Source: Chitinophagaceae bacterium UBA3961 (GTDB lineage: Bacteria > Bacteroidota > Bacteroidia > Chitinophagales > Chitinophagaceae). From it: a stretch of 11,557 nucleotides of DNA. The stretch lies in the NCBI GenBank assembly GCA_002385265.1, contig DGDD01000085.1, positions 1-11,557 of the forward strand. Reading direction: 5' to 3'. The position numbers and the translations under genes are program-made. The notes under the pieces are model-generated. The model searched no databases. It was not told the origin of the DNA and saw nothing but the letters and a program-made list of their open reading frames with translations. Below, one piece after another: positions 1-5,920 of the stretch; the stretch's first letter is position 1; the number at the start of each line of letters is the position of its first letter.

Positions 1-39
1 GAAATTGAATCTTAGAATACTCAGATTTTAAATACGGAT

Positions 40-131
40 ACCACAGATTAGAGTCCAATATTCGTAGAGTATAACAGAATACTCAGCCCCTAATCTGTGT
101 AAATCTGTCATAATTTGTGTGAATCCGTGGT
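40..131. repeat. Imperfect-palindrome intergenic repeat, copy 1
   Basis: It starts with ACCACAGATTA (40-50) and ends with GAATCCGTGGT (121-131), which are near-perfect inverted ends. The interior has further variants of the same word (TAATCTGTG, AAATCTGTC, TAATTTGTG) and a small hairpin, GAGTAT / ATACTC, at 67-72 / 79-84. Copy 2 lies at 1613-1717, and both copies are followed by TCAAAAAAA. This matches a non-coding REP/MITE-like family. No transposase gene is linked to it in the window. Confidence 0.6.
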
Positions 132-142
132 CAAAAAAATAT

Positions 143-182
143 TCACCGCAAACATAGGAGTGCGCAAAGGATTCGCAACGTT
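143..182 (+). repeat. Dispersed CACCGCAA..GCGCAAAGG repeat, copy 1
   Basis: The stretch TTCACCGCAA followed by GTGCGCAAAGG and CGCAACGTT recurs in inverted orientation at about 2463-2508. There the complement reads TTCACCGCAACGTGCGCAAAGG. A shortened TTCACCGCAGCG form also occurs at about 210-225. It is intergenic in both places and its function is unknown. Confidence 0.45.
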
Positions 183-310
183 CACTTATCATTCCTCTCT
201 TACCGTTTTTTTCACCGCAGCGTCGCAGCGGCCGCAGCGACAGCGCAACGTTGACTCAACAGCTGTATTTCATAATCATATTCTCAAACCCTCAAATTAT
301 CCAATTGTTA

Positions 311-390
311 CTTCCTCTCTTTTTCCTCTCTCCTCGTCTCCTCTTTTCCTCGTTCCTGTATTCCCCCTGTTCCTCCCCCTGTTCTTTCTC
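311..390 (+). other. Pyrimidine-rich tract
   Basis: About 80 bases are almost pure C/T on the + strand, with only about six purines scattered through them. The tract is unlike the surrounding DNA and does not look coding. Homopurine-homopyrimidine tracts can adopt unusual structures, but no function can be read from this one. Confidence 0.55.
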
Positions 391-597
391 AAATCCCCCA
401 CTCTTAATTTTTAATGCCTAACTCATACTATCCCCCACCCCTTCTTCGTTATACACCCAGTCCCTGCGTTAGCATGGAATTTCGTGGCCGTTTTCTCTTC
501 GCGAGGATGATCCCCACCGAATTCTGGAATAAAATCCAATAGATATGAAAACCAGGTGACTGACCGTAGTGCGTCACGTTACCGTCTACCACTACAT

Positions 598-605
598 TAT
601 TTTTG
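598..605 (+). promoter_or_regulatory. Probable cmk promoter, -7 element TATTTTTG
   Basis: TATTTTTG matches the Bacteroidetes -7 consensus TAnnTTTG exactly and is followed by C, as in the xre promoter at 8675. No clear TTG -33 box lies about 19 nt upstream (GTT is found there), so the call is moderate. Transcription would start near 609-612, inside the left arm of the 604-642 hairpin, giving a leader of about 45 nt before the ATG at 657. Confidence 0.45.
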
Positions 606-647
606 CCGCAATTTCATTTTGAAACTAAAATGGATTGCGGCATTTTT
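604..647 (+). terminator. Strong intrinsic terminator hairpin just upstream of cmk
   Basis: Stem TGCCGCAAT (604-612) pairs with ATTGCGGCA (634-642). An inner stem CATTTT / AAAATG (615-620 / 627-632) adds to it across a small internal loop. TTTTT (643-647) follows, and the cmk ATG is only 10 nt further on. No recognised gene ends here, so it either blocks read-through from upstream or attenuates long cmk transcripts. Confidence 0.7.
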
Positions 648-656
648 GTGTTCTCT

Positions 657-1346
657 ATGGCGAACAAGAAAATCATCATCACCATCGACGGATGGAGCAG
701 TTGTGGGAAAAGCACTTTGGCCAAGCAATTGGCGAGAGAATTGGGCTATGTGTACATCGATTCAGGCGCAATGTACCGAGCCATCACCCTCTATTTCTTA
801 CGCAACCATACCAATTGGAACAATCACGATGATGTAATTGAAGCCCTCCAGCACATCAAACTAGAATTCCAGGCCAACCATAAAAACGGTTCCAGTGAAA
901 TGTATTTGAATGGCGAGAACGTGGAATACGTGATACGCGATTTAGTAGTAGCTGAAAAAGTATCTGAAATTGCTGCCATCAAAGAAGTGCGTGAATTCGC
1001 CGTAAAACAACAACAAGCGATGGGTGCCGGCAAAGGCATTGTAATGGATGGCAGAGATATTGGCACCGTAGTGTTCCCTAACGCCGAATTGAAACTGTTC
1101 ATGACGGCCGATAATGAAGTGCGCGTAAAACGCCGCTACCACGAACTCTACGAAAAGAACCCGAACGTAACCATGGATGAAGTGCGTCAAAATTTGGAGC
1201 ACCGCGATTATATCGATTCTCACCGCGAAGTAAGTCCACTCCGCAAAGCAGAAGACGCCATTGTGCTCGATAATACCACGCTCACGCCGAAAGAGCAGTT
1301 GGCATTGGCGTTGAGTTGGGTGAGTGAGAAGCCAAAAGAGTTGTGA
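657..1346 (+). CDS. cmk: Cytidylate kinase (CMP/dCMP kinase)
   Basis: This is a cytosolic enzyme of pyrimidine nucleotide metabolism that moves the ATP gamma-phosphate to CMP or dCMP. The 229-residue product matches the usual bacterial length of about 220-230. The P-loop is G12-WSSCGKS-T20, in the IDGxSSCGKST form common in Bacteroidetes. A YIDSGAMYR nucleotide-binding segment lies at about 33-41, and MDGRDIGTVVFP at about 130-141 is diagnostic for the family. The C-terminal RRYHELYEKNP and R-rich SHREVSPL lid segments are present. I chose the ATG at 657 because it puts the P-loop at the usual distance from the N-terminus. The frame stays open upstream, but that part would translate the terminator hairpin. 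The gene stands alone, with repeats on both sides. Confidence 0.95.
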   Translation: MANKKIIITIDGWSSCGKSTLAKQLARELGYVYIDSGAMYRAITLYFLRNHTNWNNHDDVIEALQHIKLEFQANHKNGSSEMYLNGENVEYVIRDLVVAEKVSEIAAIKEVREFAVKQQQAMGAGKGIVMDGRDIGTVVFPNAELKLFMTADNEVRVKRRYHELYEKNPNVTMDEVRQNLEHRDYIDSHREVSPLRKAEDAIVLDNTTLTPKEQLALALSWVSEKPKEL

Positions 1347-1373
1347 GTTTTAGAGTTTTTAAGTTTTTGAGTT

Positions 1374-1460
1374 TTGCGCAGCTTCGCTGCTTGGGATTCG
1401 CAAAGTTTATAGAAGAGATAGAAGTTACACAAAGAAACTGTGTAGCAAACTACCTGTTTT
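1374..1460 (+). repeat. Intergenic direct repeat, copy A
   Basis: The block begins TTGCGCAGCTTCGCTGCTTGGG-like, with a GCAGC-TTC-GCTGC mini-hairpin. It continues through GAAGTTACACAAAG and ends GCAAACTACCTGTTTTT. The same order of words recurs at 1520-1612 with small substitutions. The hairpin has no T-run, so it is not a terminator for cmk. Confidence 0.75.
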
Positions 1461-1519
1461 TTTACTACTGATAACCTTTAGATCAAATTTTGAGTTATTA
1501 AGTTCATAGTTAATGGGGA

Positions 1520-1612
1520 TTGCGCAGCTTCGCTGCTTGGGGGGTCACAAATTTTACAAAAGAGAAAGAAGTTACACAAAGAGCGGGTGTTGCAAACTAC
1601 CTGTTCGTTTTT
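1520..1612 (+). repeat. Intergenic direct repeat, copy B
   Basis: Second copy of the block at 1374-1460. It has the same GCGCAGCTTCGCTGCTTGGG start, the GAAGTTACACAAAGA middle and the GCAAACTACCTGTT end. The palindromic element 1613-1717 follows directly, so the two repeats form one composite unit here. Confidence 0.75.
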
Positions 1613-1717
1613 ACCACAGATTACCGGATTAAAACAGATTGGCACAAGTGAAAGGCTGATCGAACTGCGACCACTAATCTGTGCTATCTTGTATTTAAAA
1701 TCTTCTGAATCTGTGGT
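1613..1717. repeat. Imperfect-palindrome intergenic repeat, copy 2
   Basis: It starts ACCACAGATTA (1613-1623) and ends GAATCTGTGGT (1707-1717), so the terminal 10 bases are perfect inverted repeats. CTAATCTGTG recurs inside. TCAAAAAAA follows, as in copy 1 (40-131). The interior differs in length and sequence from copy 1, so only the ends and the ATCTGTG words are conserved. Confidence 0.6.
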
Positions 1718-1861
1718 CAAAAAAAGATATATCACACTGATTACCAACCACTTCGGATAAACTTATCCCCACCCACTTGCATATTTTAACATCGCTTTGT
1801 ATTTTGTTGCTGTTCAACGGATCTTTAGTCGGAACCGAGAACTTAATTAACAGTACCCTTT

Positions 1862-2353
1862 ATGAAAAACTCATTTGCGATCTACGCACTTTTGTGCTGT
1901 ACCACCCTAGTGCTATCATGTACAAAAAACAGTGCACATTACTACTTGGCACCCGATGAAGTTGAACCCAGTCTTGATGCCAGCATCTATCCGGTAGTAA
2001 CTACTCCTTCAAAAGTTTCCATTGGCGCAGAAAACACTGTTGTTAATTTAGGTGAAACCGTTACCTTCTTTGTTCCCTACAAAGTAGTGGGCGATGATGT
2101 GCAAACTGCTACCTTAACGCTTAAGAACAATCTTACCGGTGAAGTGCTGCAAGAGGCACCGATGACATTATACAACGATTTATCGATCCTCAACGTAACC
2201 GTTCCGGAAGAAATTCAAGGAACACAGTTCTTCTTTGTATCGGTAACGCTCGATAATCCGTATGCAGGTCGTACTGTTGCCTTAAGCACTGAAGTAGTAG
2301 CCAACCGAGGCCGCTCGAAAGACGAGCTCGTACATGCCTTCTCTGTTCAATAG
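1862..2353 (+). CDS. Small putative lipoprotein with beta-sandwich-like domain
   Basis: The 163-residue product starts with a lipoprotein signal peptide: a hydrophobic stretch at about 5-19 and the lipobox L-V-L-S-C with Cys20 as the likely acylated residue. The residues after Cys20 (T-K-N-S) are not acidic, so there is no clear Bacteroidetes surface-export signal. The protein may stay on the periplasmic side. The rest is rich in Thr/Val alternation (for example TATLTLKNNLTG and TVALSTEVVANRG), which suggests an Ig-like beta-sandwich. I recognise no family and assign no function. The gene stands alone, with a repeat-filled spacer upstream and a good terminator downstream. The ATG at 1862 is chosen because it heads the signal peptide. 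Confidence 0.75.
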   Translation: MKNSFAIYALLCCTTLVLSCTKNSAHYYLAPDEVEPSLDASIYPVVTTPSKVSIGAENTVVNLGETVTFFVPYKVVGDDVQTATLTLKNNLTGEVLQEAPMTLYNDLSILNVTVPEEIQGTQFFFVSVTLDNPYAGRTVALSTEVVANRGRSKDELVHAFSVQ

Positions 2354-2377
2354 TCAGTTCTATCTCTTGATATTCCT

Positions 2378-2409
2378 AAAAAGCGATGAATAGCATTCGT
2401 CGCTTTTTT
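2378..2409 (+). terminator. Intrinsic terminator of the lipoprotein gene
   Basis: AAAAAGCGATGAAT (2378-2391) pairs with ATTCGTCGCTTTTT (2395-2408) with one G-U pair and a three-base loop. The pairing arm runs into a T6 tract. The A-run on the left side would also let it work on the opposite strand. Confidence 0.85.
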
Positions 2410-2462
2410 ATTTTCAGTTGACTTCTCCAAAATCGCCGATCCAACAGAACGCAGTCTGGCAA

Positions 2463-2508
2463 AGCCTTTGCGACACCTCTGCGCCCTTTGCGCACGTTGC
2501 GGTGAAAT
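2463..2508 (-). repeat. Dispersed CACCGCAA..GCGCAAAGG repeat, copy 2
   Basis: Read on the minus strand it gives TTCACCGCAACGTGCGCAAAGG followed by GCGCAGAGG and CGCAAAGG. The first part matches the element at about 143-182. It lies between the lipoprotein terminator and exbB. Confidence 0.45.
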
Positions 2509-2608
2509 TCACGAATTCATTTGTAACAAAGTTTTAGGAAAAAAAAACGACCTAAAATCGAATTAGGCACACATTTGAGTACTTTTACAGTACTAAATAC
2601 TATACCGG

Positions 2609-3322
2609 ATGAATTGGTTTTTTCTTCAAATCCCTACGAGCCAAGGAAGCTCTTTAGCCGACTCTCTAAGACAAACGATGAATGCCGCTCCTGCCCAAGC
2701 CCCCACCATGAACTTAATGGACATGTTGGTGAATGGTGGACCGATCATGATTCCTCTCGGACTCTTATTCGTAGTATCTGTGTTCTTCTTTTTTGAGCGT
2801 TTGATCGCCATCAGAAAAGCCAGCAATATTGATCCGAATTTCATGAATATTATTCGCGACAATATCTTCACCGGTAATATCTCTGCTGCACGTTCGCTGG
2901 CAAAGAACACGCCCAATCCGGTTGCAAAAATGATCGACAAAGGTTTGCAGCGCATTGGGAAGCCTATTGAAAGCATTGAGAAAAGCATGGAAAATGTGGG
3001 CAAGCTGGAAGTGTATAAAATGGAACGCAACCTGTCGATACTTTCTTTGATCTACGGTATTGCTCCCATGTTTGGATTCTTAGGAACCATCATTGGTATG
3101 TTGCAATTGTTCTACAATATCAACTCATCGGGTGAGTTTACACCGGCACAAATTGCGGGTGGTATCTACACCAAGATGATCACATCGGCCAGTGGTTTGA
3201 TCATTGGTTTGTTGGCTTATGTAGGACATAATTTCCTAACAGCGCAGATAGACAAGACGGTGAACAAGATGGAAGCCTCTAGTGCGGAATTCCTCGATAT
3301 TTTACAAGAACCCACTCGTTAA
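2609..3322 (+). CDS. exbB: MotA/TolQ/ExbB proton channel family protein
   Basis: This is the inner-membrane proton-channel subunit that energises TonB-dependent outer-membrane transport together with ExbD. The 237-residue product has three predicted membrane segments: about 43-66 (GGPIMIPLGLL..FFFFERL), about 143-168 (SIYGIAPMFGFLGTIIGM region) and about 188-210 (SASGLIIGLLAYVGHNF). A cytoplasmic loop lies between the first two. The GTIIGM..F and ASGLIIGL segments are hallmark positions of the family. The N-terminal extension (LQIP...SLRQTMNAAP) is common in Bacteroidetes homologues and supports the ATG at 2609. exbD follows after 17 nt, so the two are almost certainly co-transcribed. No tonB gene follows. 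An inverted repeat TTTTAGG/CCTAAAA (2532-2538 / 2551-2557) lies upstream. Confidence 0.9.
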   Translation: MNWFFLQIPTSQGSSLADSLRQTMNAAPAQAPTMNLMDMLVNGGPIMIPLGLLFVVSVFFFFERLIAIRKASNIDPNFMNIIRDNIFTGNISAARSLAKNTPNPVAKMIDKGLQRIGKPIESIEKSMENVGKLEVYKMERNLSILSLIYGIAPMFGFLGTIIGMLQLFYNINSSGEFTPAQIAGGIYTKMITSASGLIIGLLAYVGHNFLTAQIDKTVNKMEASSAEFLDILQEPTR

Positions 3323-3339
3323 TACGAAAAACAAAAAGC

Positions 3340-3741
3340 ATGAACCTGAAAAAAAAGCTCAAAGGCGGACAGGAGATGCACGCAGGTGCATTGAATGATA
3401 TCCTGTTCATCTTGTTGTTCTTCTTTTTGATCGTATCCACCCTCGCGAATCCGAACGTCATCAAGCTATCGGTTCCCAAGGCAAAGAGTGATACCAAGGC
3501 CAAGCAATCGGTGATTGTAAACATCAAACCCGGCGGTGCCTATATCATCAATGGAAAGCAGATCACCCTTGCTGAAATGAAAGCCTTCATTCAGCCCTAT
3601 ATCGCCAAAGACAGTCTCCAAGCCACCATTGCCATCAACGCCGACAAAACTGTTCCCCTCGACGATGTAGTAGCCGTAATGCGCATCGCCCGCGAAATGG
3701 GCGCCCGAACAACGTTGTTAGTGGACATTAAGGTGCAATAA
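3340..3741 (+). CDS. exbD: ExbD/TolR family biopolymer transport protein
   Basis: This is the single-pass inner-membrane partner of ExbB. The 133-residue product has a short basic cytoplasmic N-terminus, one membrane segment at about 18-37 (ALNDILFILLFFFLIVS) and a periplasmic domain. Asp20 at the start of the membrane segment corresponds to the essential proton-carrying Asp of ExbD/TolR. The periplasmic part shows the family pattern: NVIKLSVPKAKS, then VNIKPGGAYIINGKQI, then INADKTVPLDDVVAVMRIAREMG. Length is normal. The gene lies 17 nt after exbB and is closed by a terminator at 3771-3797. Confidence 0.93.
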   Translation: MNLKKKLKGGQEMHAGALNDILFILLFFFLIVSTLANPNVIKLSVPKAKSDTKAKQSVIVNIKPGGAYIINGKQITLAEMKAFIQPYIAKDSLQATIAINADKTVPLDDVVAVMRIAREMGARTTLLVDIKVQ

Positions 3742-3770
3742 AGAATTAAAAAGAGAATATATAAAAATGG

Positions 3771-3797
3771 AAAGTGGCTGAGAGGCCACTTTTTTTG
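3771..3797 (+). terminator. Intrinsic terminator of exbB-exbD
   Basis: AAAGTGGC (3771-3778) and GCCACTTT (3785-3792) form a perfect 8-bp stem with a six-base loop, followed by a T-run. It lies 30 nt after the exbD stop. Confidence 0.9.
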
Positions 3798-3875
3798 TTT
3801 GCATTAAAAATAGTTAATGAAAAGTTTATTCAAAATTTAAAAATCCAATACTTACAACCGACTTGTGAAAATCTC

Positions 3876-3902
3876 AGCCCCGCCTCGGTGGGGCTACTTT
3901 TT
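3876..3902 (+). terminator. Orphan terminator-like hairpin
   Basis: AGCCCCGCC and GGTGGGGCT pair over 9 bp with one G-U pair and a two-base loop, followed by ACTTTTTA. It sits about 135 nt after exbD, with another terminator in between and no gene before it. It may end an unseen small RNA or be left over from a gene lost when the island arrived. Confidence 0.5.
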
Positions 3903-4126
3903 ATATCAGCAAGCTTTAATAACAACTTTTCATAATTGAAATTAACTCATTTAGTTAATCGCACATATACCACTAACAGGTATAAATAAGCCGTTTATAC
4001 AGTGAATCTGAACCAGCTCATCTTTATTAGCTTATACAAATAATTCAAAGAATATACCTCTAGTCTACAGTTTGTTAAGTTATAGAATATTCTCACTGAA
4101 ATTGTAGGTATTTATACGGGGCATGT

Positions 4127-4186
4127 GTTAATACTTGAATAATTAGAGTATTAACAAGTCACATTATTCAATAGTGTGTAAACACT
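4127..4186. repeat. Cluster of overlapping inverted repeats
   Basis: Three perfect inverted repeats lie in 60 bp. GTTAATACT (4127-4135) pairs with AGTATTAAC (4147-4155). TTGAATAAT (4135-4143) pairs with ATTATTCAA (4163-4171). AGTGT (4173-4177) pairs with ACACT (4182-4186). The first two overlap and would compete, so only one hairpin could form at a time. No T-run follows. Regulatory or recombination-site roles are possible but unproven. Confidence 0.5.
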
Positions 4187-4268
4187 GTACCAGAACACAT
4201 GACAGAATTTCCGATACCTCTACAATCAACTTTTCCAGAATTTCAATAAATAATTCTTACATTTAGTG

Positions 4269-4363
4269 TAGTTCTTTGAGTTAGCCAACAACCTCCGTTT
4301 GGGATGTTGATGCCAAACCGCTCTTATACCGCCGGAAGCCAGTTTAGGTATGGGTTTAATGGG
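4269..4363 (+). repeat. 95-bp inverted repeat, left copy (RHS cassette head)
   Basis: It matches the reverse complement of 11038-11132 at 86 of 95 positions by hand alignment. Seven of the nine differences form one block (CCAACAA here, ATGTAGC there, 4285-4291), and the other two are single T/C changes. The repeat starts TAGTTCTTTGAGTTAG, covers the ATG and the first 20 codons of the RHS fragment, and stops at AATGGG, where the two proteins diverge. An in-frame TGA at 4277-4279 closes the frame upstream in both copies. Confidence 0.9.
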
Positions 4364-5371
4364 AAGGAGAATGATATGGAGACAACCACACAGGATTATG
4401 GAGAGCGAATATACAACCCTCGATTAGGTAGATTTTTATCTACAGACCCACTAAAACATAAGTACCCAAGTTGGACACCTTATGCTTACGCAATGAATGA
4501 TGTAATGCGGTGCATTGATTTAGATGGAGAGGAAAAAAAAGTAGTTATACATTGGATAGATGGATTTTATAATGATGGTACTCCAAAAATAAAAGCGACT
4601 TCTGTTGACATTAATAAGAGTATCACTTACATTAACGTAAACAGAGCAACAGGACTACCGTTAAATGATGGGAAAAAATTTGCTGGTACAGAAGTCTATT
4701 ATGCTATGCCTGATGGCAGATTCATACAGCAGGAAACCATGTATGAGGAGATTAAAGCAGGGGAAATGATGCCTTCTGCAAATTATGACTACACTCAAAA
4801 CGTTATACCAGGTAAACAAGCCGATGATTATAAATATGTGCATCAATACGATGATGCCACATTGCCATTTTCGACATTAGGTTGGTGGATAAAGGCAACT
4901 TCAGATTATACAAAAAGGGATATGGCTGCTCCTGATAATGCTATGACAATGGAAGACTTGGGAGGAGTGAACGCAGCGTTAACTGTGATAGGTGCTCCGA
5001 TGCAAGTAAGAGGTATGCAGGCGTTGCGAATAGCGGAGAGTAATAAAGGTTGGTCATTATTTTCACGTAACTACCAGAAGCAAATTGCAGGAACAGAGGG
5101 AGAAGCTGTAATATTAAATGGGGTAAAGTTTGATGGATTGAAAAATGGAATACTGCTTGATGCAAAAGGGAAGTATTCATTTTTATTAGAAAAAGGCTGG
5201 GCACAAGAGGGATTATTAGCACAAGCACAACGCCAAATAAAAGCAGCAAATGGAGCTGCCATTGAATGGCATTTTGCTGAAGAAGCAGCAGCAAATACGG
5301 TACAACAATTATTTAAGGATAAAGGAATAACTGGGATTAGTGTTCATTATACACCATCAATAGCACAGTAG
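4304..5371 (+). CDS. Orphan RHS C-terminal tip with Tox-REase-5-like nuclease toxin domain
   Basis: The 355-residue protein lacks the long YD-repeat shell of a full RHS toxin and starts in the conserved core at MLMPNRSYTAGSQ. The core continues through RYGFNGKEND (15-24), DYGERIYNPRLGRFLSTDPL (31-50) and IDLDGEE (71-77). A variable linker follows. From about 257 to 350 the sequence fits the Tox-REase-5 restriction-endonuclease fold: FDG (Asp277), LLDAKGK (Asp286, Lys288) and IEWHFAEEAA (Glu321), the likely metal-dependent nuclease residues. An Imm52-like gene starts 5 nt after the stop, the pairing known for this toxin family. An in-frame TGA at 4277 shows that the upstream RHS part is absent, so this is a detached cassette. 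The ATG may be only the end of the homology and not a used start. Confidence 0.85.
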   Translation: MLMPNRSYTAGSQFRYGFNGKENDMETTTQDYGERIYNPRLGRFLSTDPLKHKYPSWTPYAYAMNDVMRCIDLDGEEKKVVIHWIDGFYNDGTPKIKATSVDINKSITYINVNRATGLPLNDGKKFAGTEVYYAMPDGRFIQQETMYEEIKAGEMMPSANYDYTQNVIPGKQADDYKYVHQYDDATLPFSTLGWWIKATSDYTKRDMAAPDNAMTMEDLGGVNAALTVIGAPMQVRGMQALRIAESNKGWSLFSRNYQKQIAGTEGEAVILNGVKFDGLKNGILLDAKGKYSFLLEKGWAQEGLLAQAQRQIKAANGAAIEWHFAEEAAANTVQQLFKDKGITGISVHYTPSIAQ

Positions 5372-5376
5372 TAAAT

Positions 5377-5877
5377 ATGAAAAATAATTTTTTTATAGGA
5401 ATTTATTGGGGCAAACGAAAAGAAGAATTAACTACCTGTACAGCTAAGATTAAATCTACTCTTGATTTGTTAAGTAGCTTGGACAATAGTTTTACTCTTT
5501 GGTATAAGACATCCAAGCCACGGAAAGGAGAAGTTTTGCAACCTGTAGATACAAGTAGCGAGGGTATAAAAACACTTCTATTGAAAGGTCAAAATTATAA
5601 CGATGTGGGAGAGCTACTTGAAGACTTAGGCTATTTGATTGTATTGAAATCGGAAAAAGATTTCAGTAAGGCTCATATTTTATCAGTTATTTGTGGATGT
5701 TATTTTGAAAAAACTCCTAACAGCATAACTTTAAATATTGGTAAAAACAATGCACACAAAGATTTAGCAAAGAGAGAAGTTTTGGAAAATTTATATAGGG
5801 GGCTTATTGAAATATGGAAACCTGATAAGGGTATATTACGATGTAATAGCGATGAGATTTTATCTGATACATTTTAA
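5377..5877 (+). CDS. Imm52-like immunity protein
   Basis: This 166-residue soluble protein probably binds and neutralises the nuclease domain encoded just upstream. It shows the Imm52 pattern: an N-terminal F-I-G-I-YWGKRKEE segment (6-17), LDNSFTLWYKTSKPRKGEVLQPVD at about 35-58, LLLKGQNYNDVGELLEDLGY at about 67-86, and VICGCYFEKTPNSITLNIG near 104-122. It has no signal peptide and no membrane segment, as expected for a cytosolic immunity protein. The ATG at 5377 lies 5 nt after the toxin stop, which fits translational coupling. A bidirectional hairpin follows. Family assignment is from remembered motif pattern. Confidence 0.8.
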   Translation: MKNNFFIGIYWGKRKEELTTCTAKIKSTLDLLSSLDNSFTLWYKTSKPRKGEVLQPVDTSSEGIKTLLLKGQNYNDVGELLEDLGYLIVLKSEKDFSKAHILSVICGCYFEKTPNSITLNIGKNNAHKDLAKREVLENLYRGLIEIWKPDKGILRCNSDEILSDTF

Positions 5878-5884
5878 ATTGTGT

Positions 5885-5920
5885 TTAAGAGCCGCTGCAA
5901 TTGTAGCGGTTCTTAAGTTT
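5885..5920. terminator. Bidirectional terminator between imm52-like and truncated xre
   Basis: TTAAGAGCCGCT (5885-5896) pairs with AGCGGTTCTTAA (5905-5916) over 12 bp with one G-U pair and an 8-nt loop. It lies between two convergent genes. The flanking T-runs are short on both sides, so termination strength is uncertain. Confidence 0.7.

Larger units (their letters stand above)
1..597. other. Repeat-rich intergenic region, no gene supported
   Basis: No open frame here looks like a protein. The frame at 115-414 translates the repeats and a pyrimidine tract and has low complexity. The stretch holds an imperfect-palindrome element (40-131), a dispersed CACCGCAA/GCGCAAAGG repeat (about 143-182), a pyrimidine-rich tract (311-390), and a four-codon ATG-to-stop frame at 545-559 (M-K-T-R) that I do not call a gene. 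The word AGAATACTCAG occurs twice, at 14-24 and 76-86. No tRNA or rRNA was recognised. Confidence 0.6.
1347..1861. other. Spacer made of duplicated intergenic repeats, no gene
   Basis: No frame resembles a protein. The space holds two copies of a block of about 90 bp (1374-1460 and 1520-1612), each preceded by GAGTT-rich sequence. The ACCACAGATT palindromic element (1613-1717) directly follows the second block. A degenerate trace of that element (ACTACTGATAACC, about 1455-1467) follows the first block. The last 140 bases show no further structure, and I found no clear TAnnTTTG promoter for the lipoprotein gene. Confidence 0.6.
3742..4303. other. AT-rich spacer at the edge of the accessory island, no gene
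   Basis: No protein-like frame is present. The stretch holds the exbD terminator (3771-3797), an orphan terminator-like hairpin (3876-3902), a cluster of overlapping inverted repeats (4127-4186), and from 4269 the start of the 95-bp repeat that begins the left RHS cassette. Base composition becomes visibly more AT-rich than in the cmk-exbD part. I see no tRNA gene or obvious attachment site. Confidence 0.55.

Noticed and set aside
115..414. Open frame of 99 codons on the + strand
   Set aside because: It translates intergenic repeats and the pyrimidine tract. The product is low-complexity and resembles no protein.
1378..1395. GCAGC-TTC-GCTGC hairpin as the cmk terminator
   Set aside because: Short stem and no following T-run. 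It recurs in the second repeat copy away from any gene end.
2580..2596. TACTTTTA and the AGTACT...AGTACT palindrome as the exbB promoter/operator
   Set aside because: The -7 match misses the final G, no TTG lies at the right distance, and self-complementary hexamers are common by chance in AT-rich spacers.
2626..3030. 134-codon minus-strand frame opposite exbB
   Set aside because: Antisense shadow of a clear exbB gene with a normal family pattern. No start signal or homology of its own.
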